Shown piece by piece: positions 17,596-28,075 of a stretch of 64,000 nt of DNA. Both the position numbers and the translations under genes were made by a program. Under the pieces are notes generated by a model, which had not been told where the DNA came from, did no database searches, and was given only the letters and a program-made list of their open reading frames with translations. This DNA is from Fidelibacterota bacterium (GTDB lineage Bacteria > Pseudomonadota > Alphaproteobacteria > Rhodospirillales > Rhodospirillaceae): the NCBI GenBank assembly GCA_947472795.1, contig CANJBL010000006.1:100168-164167 (forward strand), read 5' to 3'. The stretch's first letter is position 1. Each line of letters starts with the position of its first letter.

Positions 17596-19106
17596 GTTTT
17601 TGCCGATTGCTCCGATAGACGGCCGGGTCGGACGTGCGGCACCATCCAGGCGGTGATGAAGCCCATGATGCCAAGCAAGACCGCCAGCCAGAAGGAATTT
17701 CCCAAGGAGTCACCGATGGCGCCGGTGAGCCGGTTGATATCAGCGGCGGAAACTTTCTCACGTAAGGCTGGGTCCATGATGGTCTGCACGGCGTCATGCA
17801 CGCCCGGCAACTTCCAAGCCATATTGAGATTGAGCGCAGCACCCACAATCGCTGTACCGAATGTACCACCCAACATGCGCATGAAAGCCTGCGTTGCCGT
17901 GGCAATGCCGCGGTGCGCGGTCGCCGCTTCCTGCATGGAAATATGCAAGCTGGTGTTCATGAACCCGAGGCCAGCGCCAATGACGAAGGCTGCCGCAGTG
18001 GGCCACCATCCGTTCAGGATGTGACGATTGATCTCAACCGGCACGGTTGCCAAGCCCGCGAGCATCAGCGTGCCTATGACGAGCATGATTCCGCCCGCGA
18101 CGGCCGTGGTGCGGTACGTGGTGCGCACCATGATGCGGGAGCCAACGGTCGCCGCCACGGGCCAGCTGAATGACATGATGGAGAGCGACACGCCGGCCGT
18201 GAAAACGCTGCCGCCCAAAATGCCCTGCACATAAGTGGGCAGGAAGGCACTGACGCTCATGAGCACGCCGCCAATGGCGAAGCTGCCGACGTTGGACGCC
18301 AAGAGCGTGCGGTCACGCCACAAGGCGGGAGGCAACAGGGGTTCGGGTGAGCGGCGTTCGACGCGCAGGAACAAAAAATATGTAACGGCGCAAATGGCCA
18401 GGAGAAGCAAAATCCACCAGCCCAGTTTGTCGGCCTGAAGCATCGCCACCAAAAGGGCCGTCAGCGAGGTCATCAACAGGGCCGCGCCGGCCATATCCAG
18501 GTTGTGCTTGATGATGCGGGGCTGTTCCTTGAAGAAGACCGCCAGCATGCCCATGGCCAGCGCGCCAATGGGAATATTGAGCCAGAAGATCAGCGGCCAG
18601 GTGAGGTGCTGTACGATGAAGGCGCCGAGCACGGGACCTATGATGGACGAGCCTGCGTAGACGCTGGCGATATGAGGCTGGACCTTCACGCGCTCGATAG
18701 AGGGATACGCATCGCCGACAATGGTAAGTGTGACGGGCAGAATGGCCCCGGCACCGATCCCTTGCACCGCGCGGAAGATCACCAGCATCAGCATGGACGG
18801 GGCCAACCCGCACAGCAGGCTGCCGACGAGGAAAATGGTGAAGCCGATGAAGAGAATGCGTTTGCGCCCATACAGGTCGGCGAGGCGGCCGTAGATGGGG
18901 ATGGTGACCGCCTGCGTCAGCATGTAGGCGGCAAACACCCAGGCCAGCAGTGCAAAACCACCGAGGTCGCCCACAATGGTCGGCATGGCCGTAGCGACAA
19001 TGGTGCCCTCGACAGCGGAGGTGAAAATGGCGGCGATGCAGGCGGCAAATACCAGCCGGCGTGTTTGTGGGTCAAGTGGTGTGGAATCTTGAGGGCTGGC
19101 AGACAT
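17592..19106 (-). CDS. DHA2-family MFS multidrug efflux transporter
   Basis: This 504-residue protein is a 14-helix major facilitator of the DHA2 (EmrB/QacA) type. Conserved MFS motifs include GRLADLYGRKRILFIGF (motif A, about 75-91) and GIGAGAILPVTLTIVGD (motif C-like). SALPTIVGDLGG-like sequence near the N-terminus (TAMPTIVGDLGG) is typical of DHA2 pumps. Periplasmic adaptor and outer-membrane genes are absent nearby. Its 3' end overlaps the GST gene by 4 bases on the opposite strand, and its start faces the MAPEG gene. Confidence 0.92.
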   Translation of the reverse strand: MSASPQDSTPLDPQTRRLVFAACIAAIFTSAVEGTIVATAMPTIVGDLGGFALLAWVFAAYMLTQAVTIPIYGRLADLYGRKRILFIGFTIFLVGSLLCGLAPSMLMLVIFRAVQGIGAGAILPVTLTIVGDAYPSIERVKVQPHIASVYAGSSIIGPVLGAFIVQHLTWPLIFWLNIPIGALAMGMLAVFFKEQPRIIKHNLDMAGAALLMTSLTALLVAMLQADKLGWWILLLLAICAVTYFLFLRVERRSPEPLLPPALWRDRTLLASNVGSFAIGGVLMSVSAFLPTYVQGILGGSVFTAGVSLSIMSFSWPVAATVGSRIMVRTTYRTTAVAGGIMLVIGTLMLAGLATVPVEINRHILNGWWPTAAAFVIGAGLGFMNTSLHISMQEAATAHRGIATATQAFMRMLGGTFGTAIVGAALNLNMAWKLPGVHDAVQTIMDPALREKVSAADINRLTGAIGDSLGNSFWLAVLLGIMGFITAWMVPHVRPGRLSEQSAKT

Positions 19107-19183
19107 GTCCCTGAAATATCGCTTATTCCAGCGCCTGTCATGAGGCTATCTTGGCAGGGCTTCCATACATAAAGGAGGGGACA

Positions 19184-19588
19184 ATGTTGAACTCGCCATT
19201 GCCGTTACCGGTGACCTTGACCACCGCGTCGATCCTGACTCTCTTGTGCATTGCGCTGATCGTGCGTGTCGGCCACGGCCGTTTCCAGCACCGCGTCGCC
19301 ATGGGGGATGGCGGTAACTCGGACATGCTCGTGCGCATGCGCACCCATGCGAACTTTGTGGAATACGTGCCGATTATTTTGATCCTTATGGGAATCTTAG
19401 AGATGTCCAAGGTCAGTCGCATCGCCCTTGCGGTGATGGGCGCGGTGCTGATCCTCTCGCGCGTGCTTCACGCCATCGGCATGCCACGTCCCGCGCCGAA
19501 CATATTCCGCGCGAGCGGAGCTGGGCTCAGTGCCCTTGTCATGTTCATCTGCGCCGTGTGGGGCCTCTTTCTGGTATTTACCGCTTAG
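19184..19588 (+). CDS. MAPEG-family membrane protein
   Basis: The 134-residue protein has four predicted membrane helices and the MAPEG signature. RMRTHANFVEYVPIILIL at about 51-68 holds the conserved N..E..P pattern involved in glutathione binding. SRVLHAIGM follows in helix 3. Members act in glutathione-dependent detoxification or have unknown substrates. A strong AAAGGAGGGG ribosome-binding site supports the start. adhC follows 18 bases later, suggesting joint expression with the formaldehyde pathway. Confidence 0.9.
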   Translation: MLNSPLPLPVTLTTASILTLLCIALIVRVGHGRFQHRVAMGDGGNSDMLVRMRTHANFVEYVPIILILMGILEMSKVSRIALAVMGAVLILSRVLHAIGMPRPAPNIFRASGAGLSALVMFICAVWGLFLVFTA

Positions 19589-19606
19589 TCTGTTGGGAGT
19601 TCTTCT

Positions 19607-20731
<1,125 letters not shown>

Positions 20732-20739
20732 ATCTCGAC

Positions 20740-20859
20740 GTCATCCCGGACGAGCCACGCCACAGGCGGGGCGAGAGCCGGGATCCATTGCGCAGAAAAC
20801 GCCGGCTCGTGGACCTTGATCCATGGATCCCCGCTCGCGCTTCGCTTGGCGGGGATGAC
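20740..20859. repeat. Intergenic palindromic repeat, copy 2
   Basis: Two inverted segments occupy the space between adhC and fghA. GTCATCCCGGACGAGCC with GAGAGCCGGGATCCA forms the first, and TGGATCCCCGC with GGCGGGGATGAC the second, so the ends of the unit are GTCATC and GATGAC. The pattern matches the unit near 24342 closely. It probably separates the two genes in the transcript. Confidence 0.8.
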
Positions 20860-20892
20860 AATTGAGTGTTGTTATCGAGGACATTTGAATCC

Positions 20893-21726
20893 ATGGAAAT
20901 TCTCTCAAAAGTAAAAAGCTTTGGCGGGACACAAGAGGTACGCCGGTATCAAAGTGCCGTCACCGGCACGACGATGCGGTTTGGCGTGTATCTGCCGCCG
21001 CAATCTGAGAATGGCAAAGTGCCGGTACTGTGGCTCCTCTCGGGACTCACGTGCACCGAAGCGAATTTCCTGGAGAAGGCGGGCGCGCAACGATTAGCGG
21101 CAGAGGCCGGCGTGATTCTGGTGGTGCCCGATACCTCGCCGCGCGGCGAGGGTGTCGCCGATGATGCGGCTTACGATCTGGGGCAGGGCGCGGGCTTTTA
21201 TCTTGATGCGACGCAAGCGCCATGGGCCCCGCACTTCAAGATGGAGTCGTGGCTTATTGATGAACTGCCCAAGATCGTCGCGGCGGAATTCCCCGCCGAT
21301 ATGACGCGGCAAAGCATTTGCGGCCATTCCATGGGCGGACACGGAGCCCTGACTTTGGCGCTGCGGAACCCCGCGCGCTTTCGGTCCGTCTCGGCTTTTG
21401 CACCCATCGTCGCGCCAGCGCAAGTTCCATGGGGCGAAAAGGCGTTTGCGGCGTATCTGGGGGCAGACCGCACGACGTGGCGCAAGCACGATGCCTGTGC
21501 CTTGATCGAGGACGGCGCGCGTGTGGCAGAGATTTTGGTCGATCAAGGATCAGCGGACCAGTTTCTGGAAAACCAGTTGAAACCGGAATTGCTGAAAGCG
21601 GCTTGCGCGAAGGCCGGCATTCCGCTGACGCTGAACCTGCGGGAAGGCTACGATCACTCTTACTATTTTATCGCCAGCTTCATGGCCGATCATGTGCGCT
21701 ATCACGCGCAAAGACTGAAAAGCTAA
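20893..21726 (+). CDS. fghA: S-formylglutathione hydrolase
   Basis: The enzyme hydrolyses S-formylglutathione to formate and glutathione, completing formaldehyde detoxification begun by adhC. The 277 residues match esterase D. SGLTCTEANFLEKAGAQR forms the oxyanion region, CGHSMGGHGALT holds the nucleophile Ser (about residue 147), VDQGSADQFLE the Asp region, and YDHSYYFIASF the catalytic His. The start MEILSKVK is chosen because it matches the family's N-terminus; no strong ribosome-binding sequence is visible. A repeat of 120 bases separates it from adhC. Confidence 0.95.
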   Translation: MEILSKVKSFGGTQEVRRYQSAVTGTTMRFGVYLPPQSENGKVPVLWLLSGLTCTEANFLEKAGAQRLAAEAGVILVVPDTSPRGEGVADDAAYDLGQGAGFYLDATQAPWAPHFKMESWLIDELPKIVAAEFPADMTRQSICGHSMGGHGALTLALRNPARFRSVSAFAPIVAPAQVPWGEKAFAAYLGADRTTWRKHDACALIEDGARVAEILVDQGSADQFLENQLKPELLKAACAKAGIPLTLNLREGYDHSYYFIASFMADHVRYHAQRLKS

Positions 21727-21731
21727 CGCGT

Positions 21732-22799
21732 CTATCTCTGTCTGGCGCGGCGCTCGTCGGCCTCGCCGGTTTCAGCTGAGGTGCTGGATGGGTCGCCTTG
21801 GACGACGCGGTTGCGCCCCGTCTCCTTCGCCTTGTAGAGCGCTTCATCGGCGGCTTTGACCCAGGATTCCTGCTTGCTGTCGCGAGTGCAGGCGGCAACG
21901 CCGATGCTGACCGTGACTTGGCGGTTCTTCAGAAGCGAGCTCTCGGCGATGCGGGCCCGCAAGTTCTCGGCCTGCACCATGGCGGCGTTGTCGGGTGTGT
22001 CGGGCAGAAGAAGCAGGAACTCCTCGCCACCCATGCGGAACAGACGGTCTAATTTGCGCGAGCGGTTCTTGATAAGAAGCACGAGGGCCTTCAGCACGCG
22101 GTCACCGGCATCGTGGCCCAGCTCGTCGTTCACTTTCTTGAAATAGTCGATGTCGATGAGCAGCACCGAGGCTGGCGCAGCCGTACGCTGGTGGCGTTCC
22201 AGCGCTTCGTCGAGGGCGAATTCCATTTGGCGGCGGTTATAGGCGCCGGTGAGGGGATCGGTGATCGCTTGCGCCAGCAGTTCTTCCTGCAAATCACGAA
22301 TAACGTCGGTGATGATGAAGATGACGACGATGGTCAGGGCGAGGGACACCACAAAGCGCGAGGCAATGTCGGTGCCCAGCGACATCAGCACCATGGGAGC
22401 GGCGCAGGCGAGCAGGACCAGGCTGCTGACGATGGCCACACGCCGCGCCAGCACGAAGTAACACAGCAGCACGCCGGGGTAACACCAGAGCGCGCCGTGG
22501 ATCGGGTCTTCCTTCAACGACATGCCAATGGCCAGGGCTGTGGGAATCAGCAGGAAGGTGAAGGGGATGGGCGGGCGCTTCTTGAAATGGATAGCGATGC
22601 CATCCACCACAAACGTACCCACAACGCCCAGCACTGAAACGCCCAGGAGGATCTGGCCGTTCACGAAATTGACGACGGCAAAGGGTGTGATGAAAATAAG
22701 TACGGCCAGCGCCAGCAGATACATGATCCGCTCGCGGTAAAACTCCATGATATCCTGATTGCTCCGCGGTAACCGCGCGGGCGCGTCCGATGTACTCAT
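21732..22799 (-). CDS. Membrane-bound diguanylate cyclase (GGDEF)
   Basis: The 355-residue protein makes cyclic di-GMP from two GTP. The N-terminal 180 residues contain about five to six membrane helices of a MASE-like sensor. The catalytic domain follows (about 185-340), with DPLTGAYNRRQMEFAL, LLIDIDYFKKVNDELGHDAGD, and FRMGGEEFLLLLPD, an active-type GGEEF. The autoinhibitory I-site RKLD lies exactly five residues before GGEEF, so feedback inhibition by c-di-GMP is expected. The sensor input is unknown. It converges with fghA. Confidence 0.93.
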   Translation of the reverse strand: MSTSDAPARLPRSNQDIMEFYRERIMYLLALAVLIFITPFAVVNFVNGQILLGVSVLGVVGTFVVDGIAIHFKKRPPIPFTFLLIPTALAIGMSLKEDPIHGALWCYPGVLLCYFVLARRVAIVSSLVLLACAAPMVLMSLGTDIASRFVVSLALTIVVIFIITDVIRDLQEELLAQAITDPLTGAYNRRQMEFALDEALERHQRTAAPASVLLIDIDYFKKVNDELGHDAGDRVLKALVLLIKNRSRKLDRLFRMGGEEFLLLLPDTPDNAAMVQAENLRARIAESSLLKNRQVTVSIGVAACTRDSKQESWVKAADEALYKAKETGRNRVVQGDPSSTSAETGEADERRARQR

Positions 22800-22867
22800 A
22801 TTGCCGTGGAATGCTCCGCCCTTTTTGGCTCACTGCACTCCGTACCCCCACGCACATCATAGCAGTA

Positions 22868-22884
22868 CTGACATTGCATGTCAG
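22868..22884. promoter_or_regulatory. Candidate operator palindrome
   Basis: CTGACAT-TGC-ATGTCAG is a perfect 7-bp inverted repeat around a 3-base centre. It sits in the 158-base space between divergent GGDEF and GFA genes, a typical place for a shared operator. No regulator gene lies adjacent, and no similar site was noted elsewhere in the window, so the function is a guess. Confidence 0.35.
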
Positions 22885-22957
22885 ATATCTCGTAGCAGTG
22901 GTGCACGAAGATGTGAGATTTGGATACAATGAGGTACGCATTTGAAGGAGGGGATTC

Positions 22958-23371
22958 ATGACGATAACCGGCGGTTGCCTTTGCGGCGCGGTCCGTTACA
23001 GCAGCGTATCCAAACCCATCGGCGCCCGCGTCTGCTGGTGCCGTGATTGCCAATACTGGGCGGCGGGTAATGGCACAGTGAACGTCGGCTTTTATAAAGC
23101 GGACGTGACGGTGACAGGCGCGGTGACCGATTTCCCCAGCACGGCGGAAAGCGGCAACAGCATGCACCGGGAGTTCTGCCCCACGTGCGGCACGCCCATG
23201 TTCAGCTCCACAGAGGCGAGGCCGCATCTGGTGTTCATCCGAGCTGGAACGCTGGACGACCCGAACATCGTGACGCCAAGCGCCACCATCTGGGTGAAAT
23301 CCGCCCCGCAGTGGGCCTGTATCAACGAAACTCTGCCGAAATTCGACGGTCAGTCGCCGCCGATTGCTTAA
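22958..23371 (+). CDS. GFA-family zinc protein, second copy
   Basis: The 137-residue protein is a second member of the GFA/CENP-V family, only moderately similar to the one at 16521. Zinc-binding Cys groups are GGCLCGAVRY (about 5-14), RVCWCRDCQYWAAG (about 25-38) and FCPTCGTPMF (about 68-77). The pattern is complete. AGGAGGGG upstream supports the start. It does not adjoin adhC or fghA directly, so a role in formaldehyde handling is only suggested by neighbourhood. Confidence 0.9.
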   Translation: MTITGGCLCGAVRYSSVSKPIGARVCWCRDCQYWAAGNGTVNVGFYKADVTVTGAVTDFPSTAESGNSMHREFCPTCGTPMFSSTEARPHLVFIRAGTLDDPNIVTPSATIWVKSAPQWACINETLPKFDGQSPPIA

Positions 23372-23383
23372 GCTTGGGGACTG

Positions 23384-23707
23384 CTACTTGCCGAGGGCCG
23401 GCTTGGTGTGGGCGGCCATCTTGAACAGGAAGATGTTGGTGGCGCCGGCCTTTGTGCCGGAATCGCCTTTGGCCCCGCGCTTAATGAGGAGTCCCGCGAG
23501 AGAGGATGCGTCGGCGTCCGAAGCGGCTTGGCGGTAAAGCCCCACATCGCTGGTTTTAAAGCCGTGCACGTCAAAAAGTTCTTTGCGGGCGTCGCCGGCG
23601 GTGCCCACGTACCAGGCCGCACGGGGGCTGGTATGACGTTTCATGAAATCCTCTAGGTCCTCGAGAATCTGAGTGCGGGACTTTTGAGGTTTTTTGGGTG
23701 GTGGCAC
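23384..23707 (-). CDS. Hypothetical small soluble protein
   Basis: The 107-residue protein is not recognised. It is soluble, with a basic N-terminus (PPPKKPQKSRTQ), a helical segment (ILEDLEDFMKRH), then WYVGTAGDARKELFDVHGF and a tail ending in NIFLFKMAAHTKPALGK. The composition fits a conserved alphaproteobacterial protein, but no catalytic motif is visible. It converges with the second GFA gene and may be an independent unit. Confidence 0.55.
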   Translation of the reverse strand: MPPPKKPQKSRTQILEDLEDFMKRHTSPRAAWYVGTAGDARKELFDVHGFKTSDVGLYRQAASDADASSLAGLLIKRGAKGDSGTKAGATNIFLFKMAAHTKPALGK

Positions 23708-23888
23708 GGCTCACCCTAACACGGGGCCTCGCATTCGCCCCATGCTATTGGCGGCCCACACTATCGGCGGAAAGCGGCAAGAGCCCTGCCATTCCTGTGC
23801 CCCATTCGCGTGCCAATGTTTGTATGCTTGCTCTCCGGTTAAGGGCCCGACTAGCATAGGGTGTATCTTGGGCAGGGAGGATATCCAC

Positions 23889-24332
23889 ATGGCAAAGGTC
23901 ATCAGAGCGAAGGTCATCAGACTGGGTGCGGTGCTGGGCGGCGCGCTGATCGCGGCCTATGTCGCCGTGCATGTGGCGGGTGCCGCCGCGCCGGCCAAGA
24001 AGGGACCAGCACCCTGGAGCCCCGTGGAAGTGAGCACGCAAGAAACCGACACGGGTTACGCCTTCACCAACGATCAGGGCCGGCCCGTTTACACCAATGA
24101 TCTCGACAAGGGGACCAAGATCAGCTGCAACGATGCCTGCCTGGGCGTGCAGTGGATTCCCATTTTCGCGCGCGAGACTTCAAAGCCGCAAGGCGACTGG
24201 TCGGTGATGCTGCGCGACGACAAGGCCACGCAATGGGCCTACAAGAAAAAGCCGGTCTATAACTACTACGGCGCCGATCCGCTGGAAGACGTGGTAGCGG
24301 CGGACAAGCACTGGCATAGGCTGGAACCGTAA
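23889..24332 (+). CDS. COG4315-type secreted repeat protein
   Basis: The 147-residue protein has a signal or anchor helix at about 11-31 (LGAVLGGALIAAYVAVHVAG) and two copies of the short repeat found in COG4315 (PF03640) predicted lipoproteins. Copy 1 is YAFTNDQGRPVYTNDLDKG followed by CNDACLGVQWIP; copy 2 is WAYKKKPVYNYYGADPLED. A lipobox is not evident, so it may be secreted or anchored by its N-terminal helix. Function in this family is unknown. Confidence 0.82.
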   Translation: MAKVIRAKVIRLGAVLGGALIAAYVAVHVAGAAAPAKKGPAPWSPVEVSTQETDTGYAFTNDQGRPVYTNDLDKGTKISCNDACLGVQWIPIFARETSKPQGDWSVMLRDDKATQWAYKKKPVYNYYGADPLEDVVAADKHWHRLEP

Positions 24333-24341
24333 GCACTGTCC

Positions 24342-24438
24342 GTCATCCCGGACAAGCCGCGCACAAGCGCGGCGCGATCCGGGATCCATTGTGCAAGGCG
24401 CATGCTGACGAATGGATCCCCGCCTTCGCGGGGATGAC
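24342..24438. repeat. Intergenic palindromic repeat, copy 3
   Basis: This unit has the same layout as copy 2: GTCATCCCGGACAAGCC with GCGATCCGGGATCCATT, then GAATGGATCCCCGCC with TTCGCGGGGATGAC. It lies between convergent genes, the COG4315-type gene and uvrA, where it could act as a bidirectional transcript end. Confidence 0.8.
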
Positions 24439-24447
24439 GATCAAAGC

Positions 24448-27348
24448 CTAAGCCCTCTTCTTCGCCTTCGCCGTTGTCTTGAGGCGTTCCTTCAGGAACT
24501 GCCCGGTATAACTCGCCTTCACCTGCGCGATGTCTTCCGGTGTGCCGGTGGCCACGATCTCGCCGCCGCCATGTCCGCCTTCGGGACCTAAGTCGATGAC
24601 CCAGTCGGCGGTCTTGATGACTTCCAAGTTGTGCTCGATGACCACCATCGTATTGCCCTGGTTCACCAGGGTGTGCAGCACTTCCAGCAATTTGCGCACG
24701 TCCTCGAAGTGCAGGCCCGTCGTGGGCTCGTCGAGGATATAGAGCGTGCGGCCCGTGGCGCGCTTGCTGAGTTCCTTGGCGAGCTTCACGCGCTGCGCTT
24801 CGCCGCCCGAGAGTGTGGTGGCCTGCTGGCCCAGGTGCACGTAGCCAAGGCCGACCTGTTTCAGCAACTCCATCTTCTCGCGGATGTTGGGCACGGCCTT
24901 GAAGAACTCGACGCCTTCTTCCACGGTCATGTCGAGCACGTCGGCAATGCTCTTACCCTTGAAGTGCACTTCCAGTGTTTCGCGGTTATAGCGCTTGCCT
25001 TTGCAGACATCGCACGTGACGTAGACATCTGGCAGAAAGTGCATCTCAATTTTAATGAGGCCATCGCCCTGGCAGGCTTCGCAGCGCCCGCCCTTGACGT
25101 TGAAGCTGAAGCGCCCCGGAGCATAGCCGCGCGCCTTGGCTTCGGGAAGTTCAGCGAACCAATCGCGGATGGGCGTGAAAGCGCCGGTATAAGTGACAGG
25201 ATTTGAGCGCGGCGTGCGGCCGATGGGCGACTGGTCGATGTCGATGACCTTGTCGAGCTGGTTCATGCCCTCGATCTTGTCGTGCGGCCCGGGGATGTCG
25301 CGGGCACCATAGAGGTGCTTGGCGAGGCCCTTATAAAGAGTCTCCAGCACCAGCGAAGACTTACCGCCGCCGGACACGCCCGTCACGCACGTCATGGTAC
25401 CCAGCGGGAAATCGACGCTGACGTTCTTCAGGTTATTAGCGCGCGCACCCTTCACGGACAGCACTTTGCCATTGCCTTTGCGCCGCTCGCTCGGCACGGG
25501 CACTTCGCGCGTGCCGTTGAGGTAATCGGCGGTGAGGCTGCCTTTGGCTTTGAGAATGTCGTCCAGCGTGCCGGAGGCGACAACCGTGCCGCCGTGTACG
25601 CCGGCGCCGGGGCCCATGTCGATGACATGGTCGGCGGTGCGGATCGCGTCCTCGTCGTGTTCGACCACAAGCACCGTGTTGCCGATGTCGCGAAGATGTC
25701 TGAGTGTTTCCAAGAGACGATTGTTGTCGCGCTGGTGAAGACCAATGCTGGGTTCGTCCAACACGTAGAGCACGCCGGTCAGGCCCGAGCCAATCTGCGA
25801 GGCCAGGCGAATGCGTTGGCTTTCGCCGCCGGAAAGCGTGCCGGAGTTGCGGGACAGTGTGAGGTAGTCGAGCCCGACGTTATTCAGGAAGTGCAGGCGG
25901 TCGTCGATCTCGCGCAGGATGCGCCGCGCGATCTCCATATGTTTGGCGCTAAGCGTCTTGGAGAGGCTGGCGAACCATTTGGCGGCGTCGGCGATGCTGA
26001 GTTCAGAAATCTCCGCGATGTTCTTTTTCTCGATCTTGACCGCGAGCGCCTCGGGTTTCAGACGCGCACCATGACAGACTTCGCAGGGCTGCGAGGTCTG
26101 GTACTTCTCCAACTCTTCGCGCATCCAGGCGGAATCCGTCTCGCGCCAGCGGCGTTGCAGATTGTTGAGCACGCCTTCGAAGGGCTTGCGCGTCTCGTAC
26201 TTGCGCACCTCGTCGCTGAACTTGATGGTGACTTCATCATCACCGGTGCCGTTGAAGATGGCGTCCTTCACCTTGGCGGGCAGCTTCTTCCACGGCGCAT
26301 CCATCTTGGCGCCGAAATGGTTGAGCACACCCTTCAAGGCCTGAAGGTAATAGGGTGAGGGCACGGAGGAGGCTGACCAGGGCGCCACGGCGCCGTCCTC
26401 GATGCTGAGAGAATCATCAGGCACCACGAGGGCCGGATCGAAAAGCATCTTCACGCCCAGGCCATCACAAGTCGGGCAGGCGCCGAAGGGATTGTTGAAG
26501 GAGAAGAGGCGAGGCTCGATCTCATCAATCGTGAAACCGGACACCGGGCAGGCGAACTTGGCCGAGAACGTGGTACGTCCGGCGTCCCCTTTAGCGTCGG
26601 CGTTTTCGGTGAGAGCAATGCCTTCGGCGAGCGCAAGGGCCGCTTCAAAGGATTCAGCAAGGCGGCTCTGGATGCCGTCCTTCACGACGACGCGGTCGAC
26701 CACAACCTCAATATCGTGTTTGAGCTTTTTGTTGAGCGTGGGCACGTCGGCGATCTCATAGAGCGTGCCGTCCACCTTCACACGCTGGAAGCCCTTCTTC
26801 AGCAGCTCCTGTAGTTCCTTTTTGTATTCACCTTTACGGCCGCGCGCGATGGGCGCGAGCAGGTAAAGGCGCGTACCTTCCGGCATGGCCATGACGCGAT
26901 CGACCATTTGCGAGACGGTCTGGGCTTCGATGGGCAGTCCGGTGGCCGGCGAATAGGGAATGCCGACGCGCGCCCACAAGAGGCGCATGTAGTCGTGAAT
27001 CTCGGTGACCGTGCCGACGGTGGAACGCGGGTTGCGGCTGGTGGTTTTCTGTTCGATGGAGATGGCCGGCGACAGGCCCTCGATGGAATCCACATCGGGT
27101 TTCTGCATCAGTTCCAGGAACTGGCGGGCGTAGGCTGAGAGCGACTCTACATAGCGCCGCTGACCCTCGGCATAGATGGTGTCGAAGGCGAGTGAGCTTT
27201 TGCCCGATCCGGACAGGCCGGTGATGACTACCAGCTGATCCCTTGGAATATCCACATTGACCGAGCGCAGATTATGCTGCCGGGCGCCGCGGACGCGTAT
27301 TTCATGGAGATGGGTATGCTTCGGGGAGGGCTTGCTATCGGGGGGCAT
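24448..27348 (-). CDS. uvrA: Excinuclease ABC subunit A
   Basis: UvrA is the damage-recognition ATPase of nucleotide excision repair. It carries two ABC cassettes: Walker [13 protein letters not shown] and [15 protein letters not shown], each with an LSGGE-type signature ([26 protein letters not shown]). Zinc-finger Cys pairs are seen in ACPTCDGLG and CEACQGDG...[10 protein letters not shown]. The ATG at 27348 is preferred to a GTG six bases upstream, giving 966 residues. The gene diverges from ssb, and an SOS box lies just upstream, so it is probably LexA-regulated. Confidence 0.97.
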   Translation of the reverse strand: MPPDSKPSPKHTHLHEIRVRGARQHNLRSVNVDIPRDQLVVITGLSGSGKSSLAFDTIYAEGQRRYVESLSAYARQFLELMQKPDVDSIEGLSPAISIEQKTTSRNPRSTVGTVTEIHDYMRLLWARVGIPYSPATGLPIEAQTVSQMVDRVMAMPEGTRLYLLAPIARGRKGEYKKELQELLKKGFQRVKVDGTLYEIADVPTLNKKLKHDIEVVVDRVVVKDGIQSRLAESFEAALALAEGIALTENADAKGDAGRTTFSAKFACPVSGFTIDEIEPRLFSFNNPFGACPTCDGLGVKMLFDPALVVPDDSLSIEDGAVAPWSASSVPSPYYLQALKGVLNHFGAKMDAPWKKLPAKVKDAIFNGTGDDEVTIKFSDEVRKYETRKPFEGVLNNLQRRWRETDSAWMREELEKYQTSQPCEVCHGARLKPEALAVKIEKKNIAEISELSIADAAKWFASLSKTLSAKHMEIARRILREIDDRLHFLNNVGLDYLTLSRNSGTLSGGESQRIRLASQIGSGLTGVLYVLDEPSIGLHQRDNNRLLETLRHLRDIGNTVLVVEHDEDAIRTADHVIDMGPGAGVHGGTVVASGTLDDILKAKGSLTADYLNGTREVPVPSERRKGNGKVLSVKGARANNLKNVSVDFPLGTMTCVTGVSGGGKSSLVLETLYKGLAKHLYGARDIPGPHDKIEGMNQLDKVIDIDQSPIGRTPRSNPVTYTGAFTPIRDWFAELPEAKARGYAPGRFSFNVKGGRCEACQGDGLIKIEMHFLPDVYVTCDVCKGKRYNRETLEVHFKGKSIADVLDMTVEEGVEFFKAVPNIREKMELLKQVGLGYVHLGQQATTLSGGEAQRVKLAKELSKRATGRTLYILDEPTTGLHFEDVRKLLEVLHTLVNQGNTMVVIEHNLEVIKTADWVIDLGPEGGHGGGEIVATGTPEDIAQVKASYTGQFLKERLKTTAKAKKRA

Positions 27349-27359
27349 TTGCACTAAAC

Positions 27360-27374
27360 GTTCTTGTTATGTTC
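27360..27374. promoter_or_regulatory. LexA (SOS) box upstream of uvrA
   Basis: GTTCTTGTTATGTTC is a perfect match to the alphaproteobacterial LexA box GTTC-N7-GTTC. It lies 11 bases upstream of the chosen uvrA ATG, in the 178-base space shared with divergent ssb. Binding there would block uvrA transcription or early elongation. Confidence 0.8.
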
Positions 27375-27526
27375 ATGTCTTCTTACGCCGTTCGGCGCGG
27401 TGGAGCAATGCCTCTTGTAAAGCGAGTTTAGGCATTGAAATTCAAAGTTTATTTCTTCTTTTATGCCGCCGCCGCGCCGGGTAAGGTGCAGGACAACATT
27501 CAAGGTCGACTCTTCAGGAGCAAAGC

Positions 27527-28036
27527 ATGGCTGGCAGCGTCAACAAAGTGATCCTTATCGGTAATCTGGGCCGCGACCCGGAAGTGCGCAGCATGCAGAA
27601 CGGCGGCAAAGTCGCCAATATCTCCATTGCCACGTCGGAAACCTGGCGCGACAAGGCCAGCGGTGAGCGCAAGGAAAAGACCGAGTGGCACCGAGTGGTG
27701 ATTTTCGGAAATCTCGCCGAGATCGCCGAGAAATACCTGAAGAAGGGCAGCAAGGTGTACGTAAGTGGCTCCCTGCAGACCCGCAAGTGGACCGACCAGA
27801 GCGGCGCCGAGAAATACACCACCGAAGTCGTGCTGCAGGGTTTTGGCGGTGAACTCACCATGCTCGACGGCAAGGGCGGCGGTGGAGGCGGCGGCGGCGG
27901 CGGTATGGGTGACGAAGGCGGCGGCGGCTGGGACAGCGGCGGTTATGACGACGCGCCCAAATCCGGCGGCGGCAGCAAGGGTAAGAGCAGTGGCGGCGGC
28001 GGCCGTGACCCGATGGACGATGATATCCCGTTCTAA
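27527..28036 (+). CDS. ssb: Single-stranded DNA-binding protein
   Basis: SSB coats single-stranded DNA during replication and repair. The N-terminal OB fold (about 1-112) has [40 protein letters not shown] and [14 protein letters not shown] Gly-rich linker (about 118-155) leads to the acidic tip MDDDIPF, the partner-binding tail. The length is 169. TCAGGAG supports the start. The divergent uvrA-ssb arrangement is common in proteobacteria. Confidence 0.97.
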   Translation: MAGSVNKVILIGNLGRDPEVRSMQNGGKVANISIATSETWRDKASGERKEKTEWHRVVIFGNLAEIAEKYLKKGSKVYVSGSLQTRKWTDQSGAEKYTTEVVLQGFGGELTMLDGKGGGGGGGGGGMGDEGGGGWDSGGYDDAPKSGGGSKGKSSGGGGRDPMDDDIPF

Positions 28037-28075
28037 GGCTCTGGCGCTTCGCGTCCTCTCTGAAGGGAGTCGGCC

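Noticed and set aside
25282..26358. Long plus-strand frame opposite uvrA
   Set aside because: Antisense shadow of uvrA without a ribosome-binding site or known domain.
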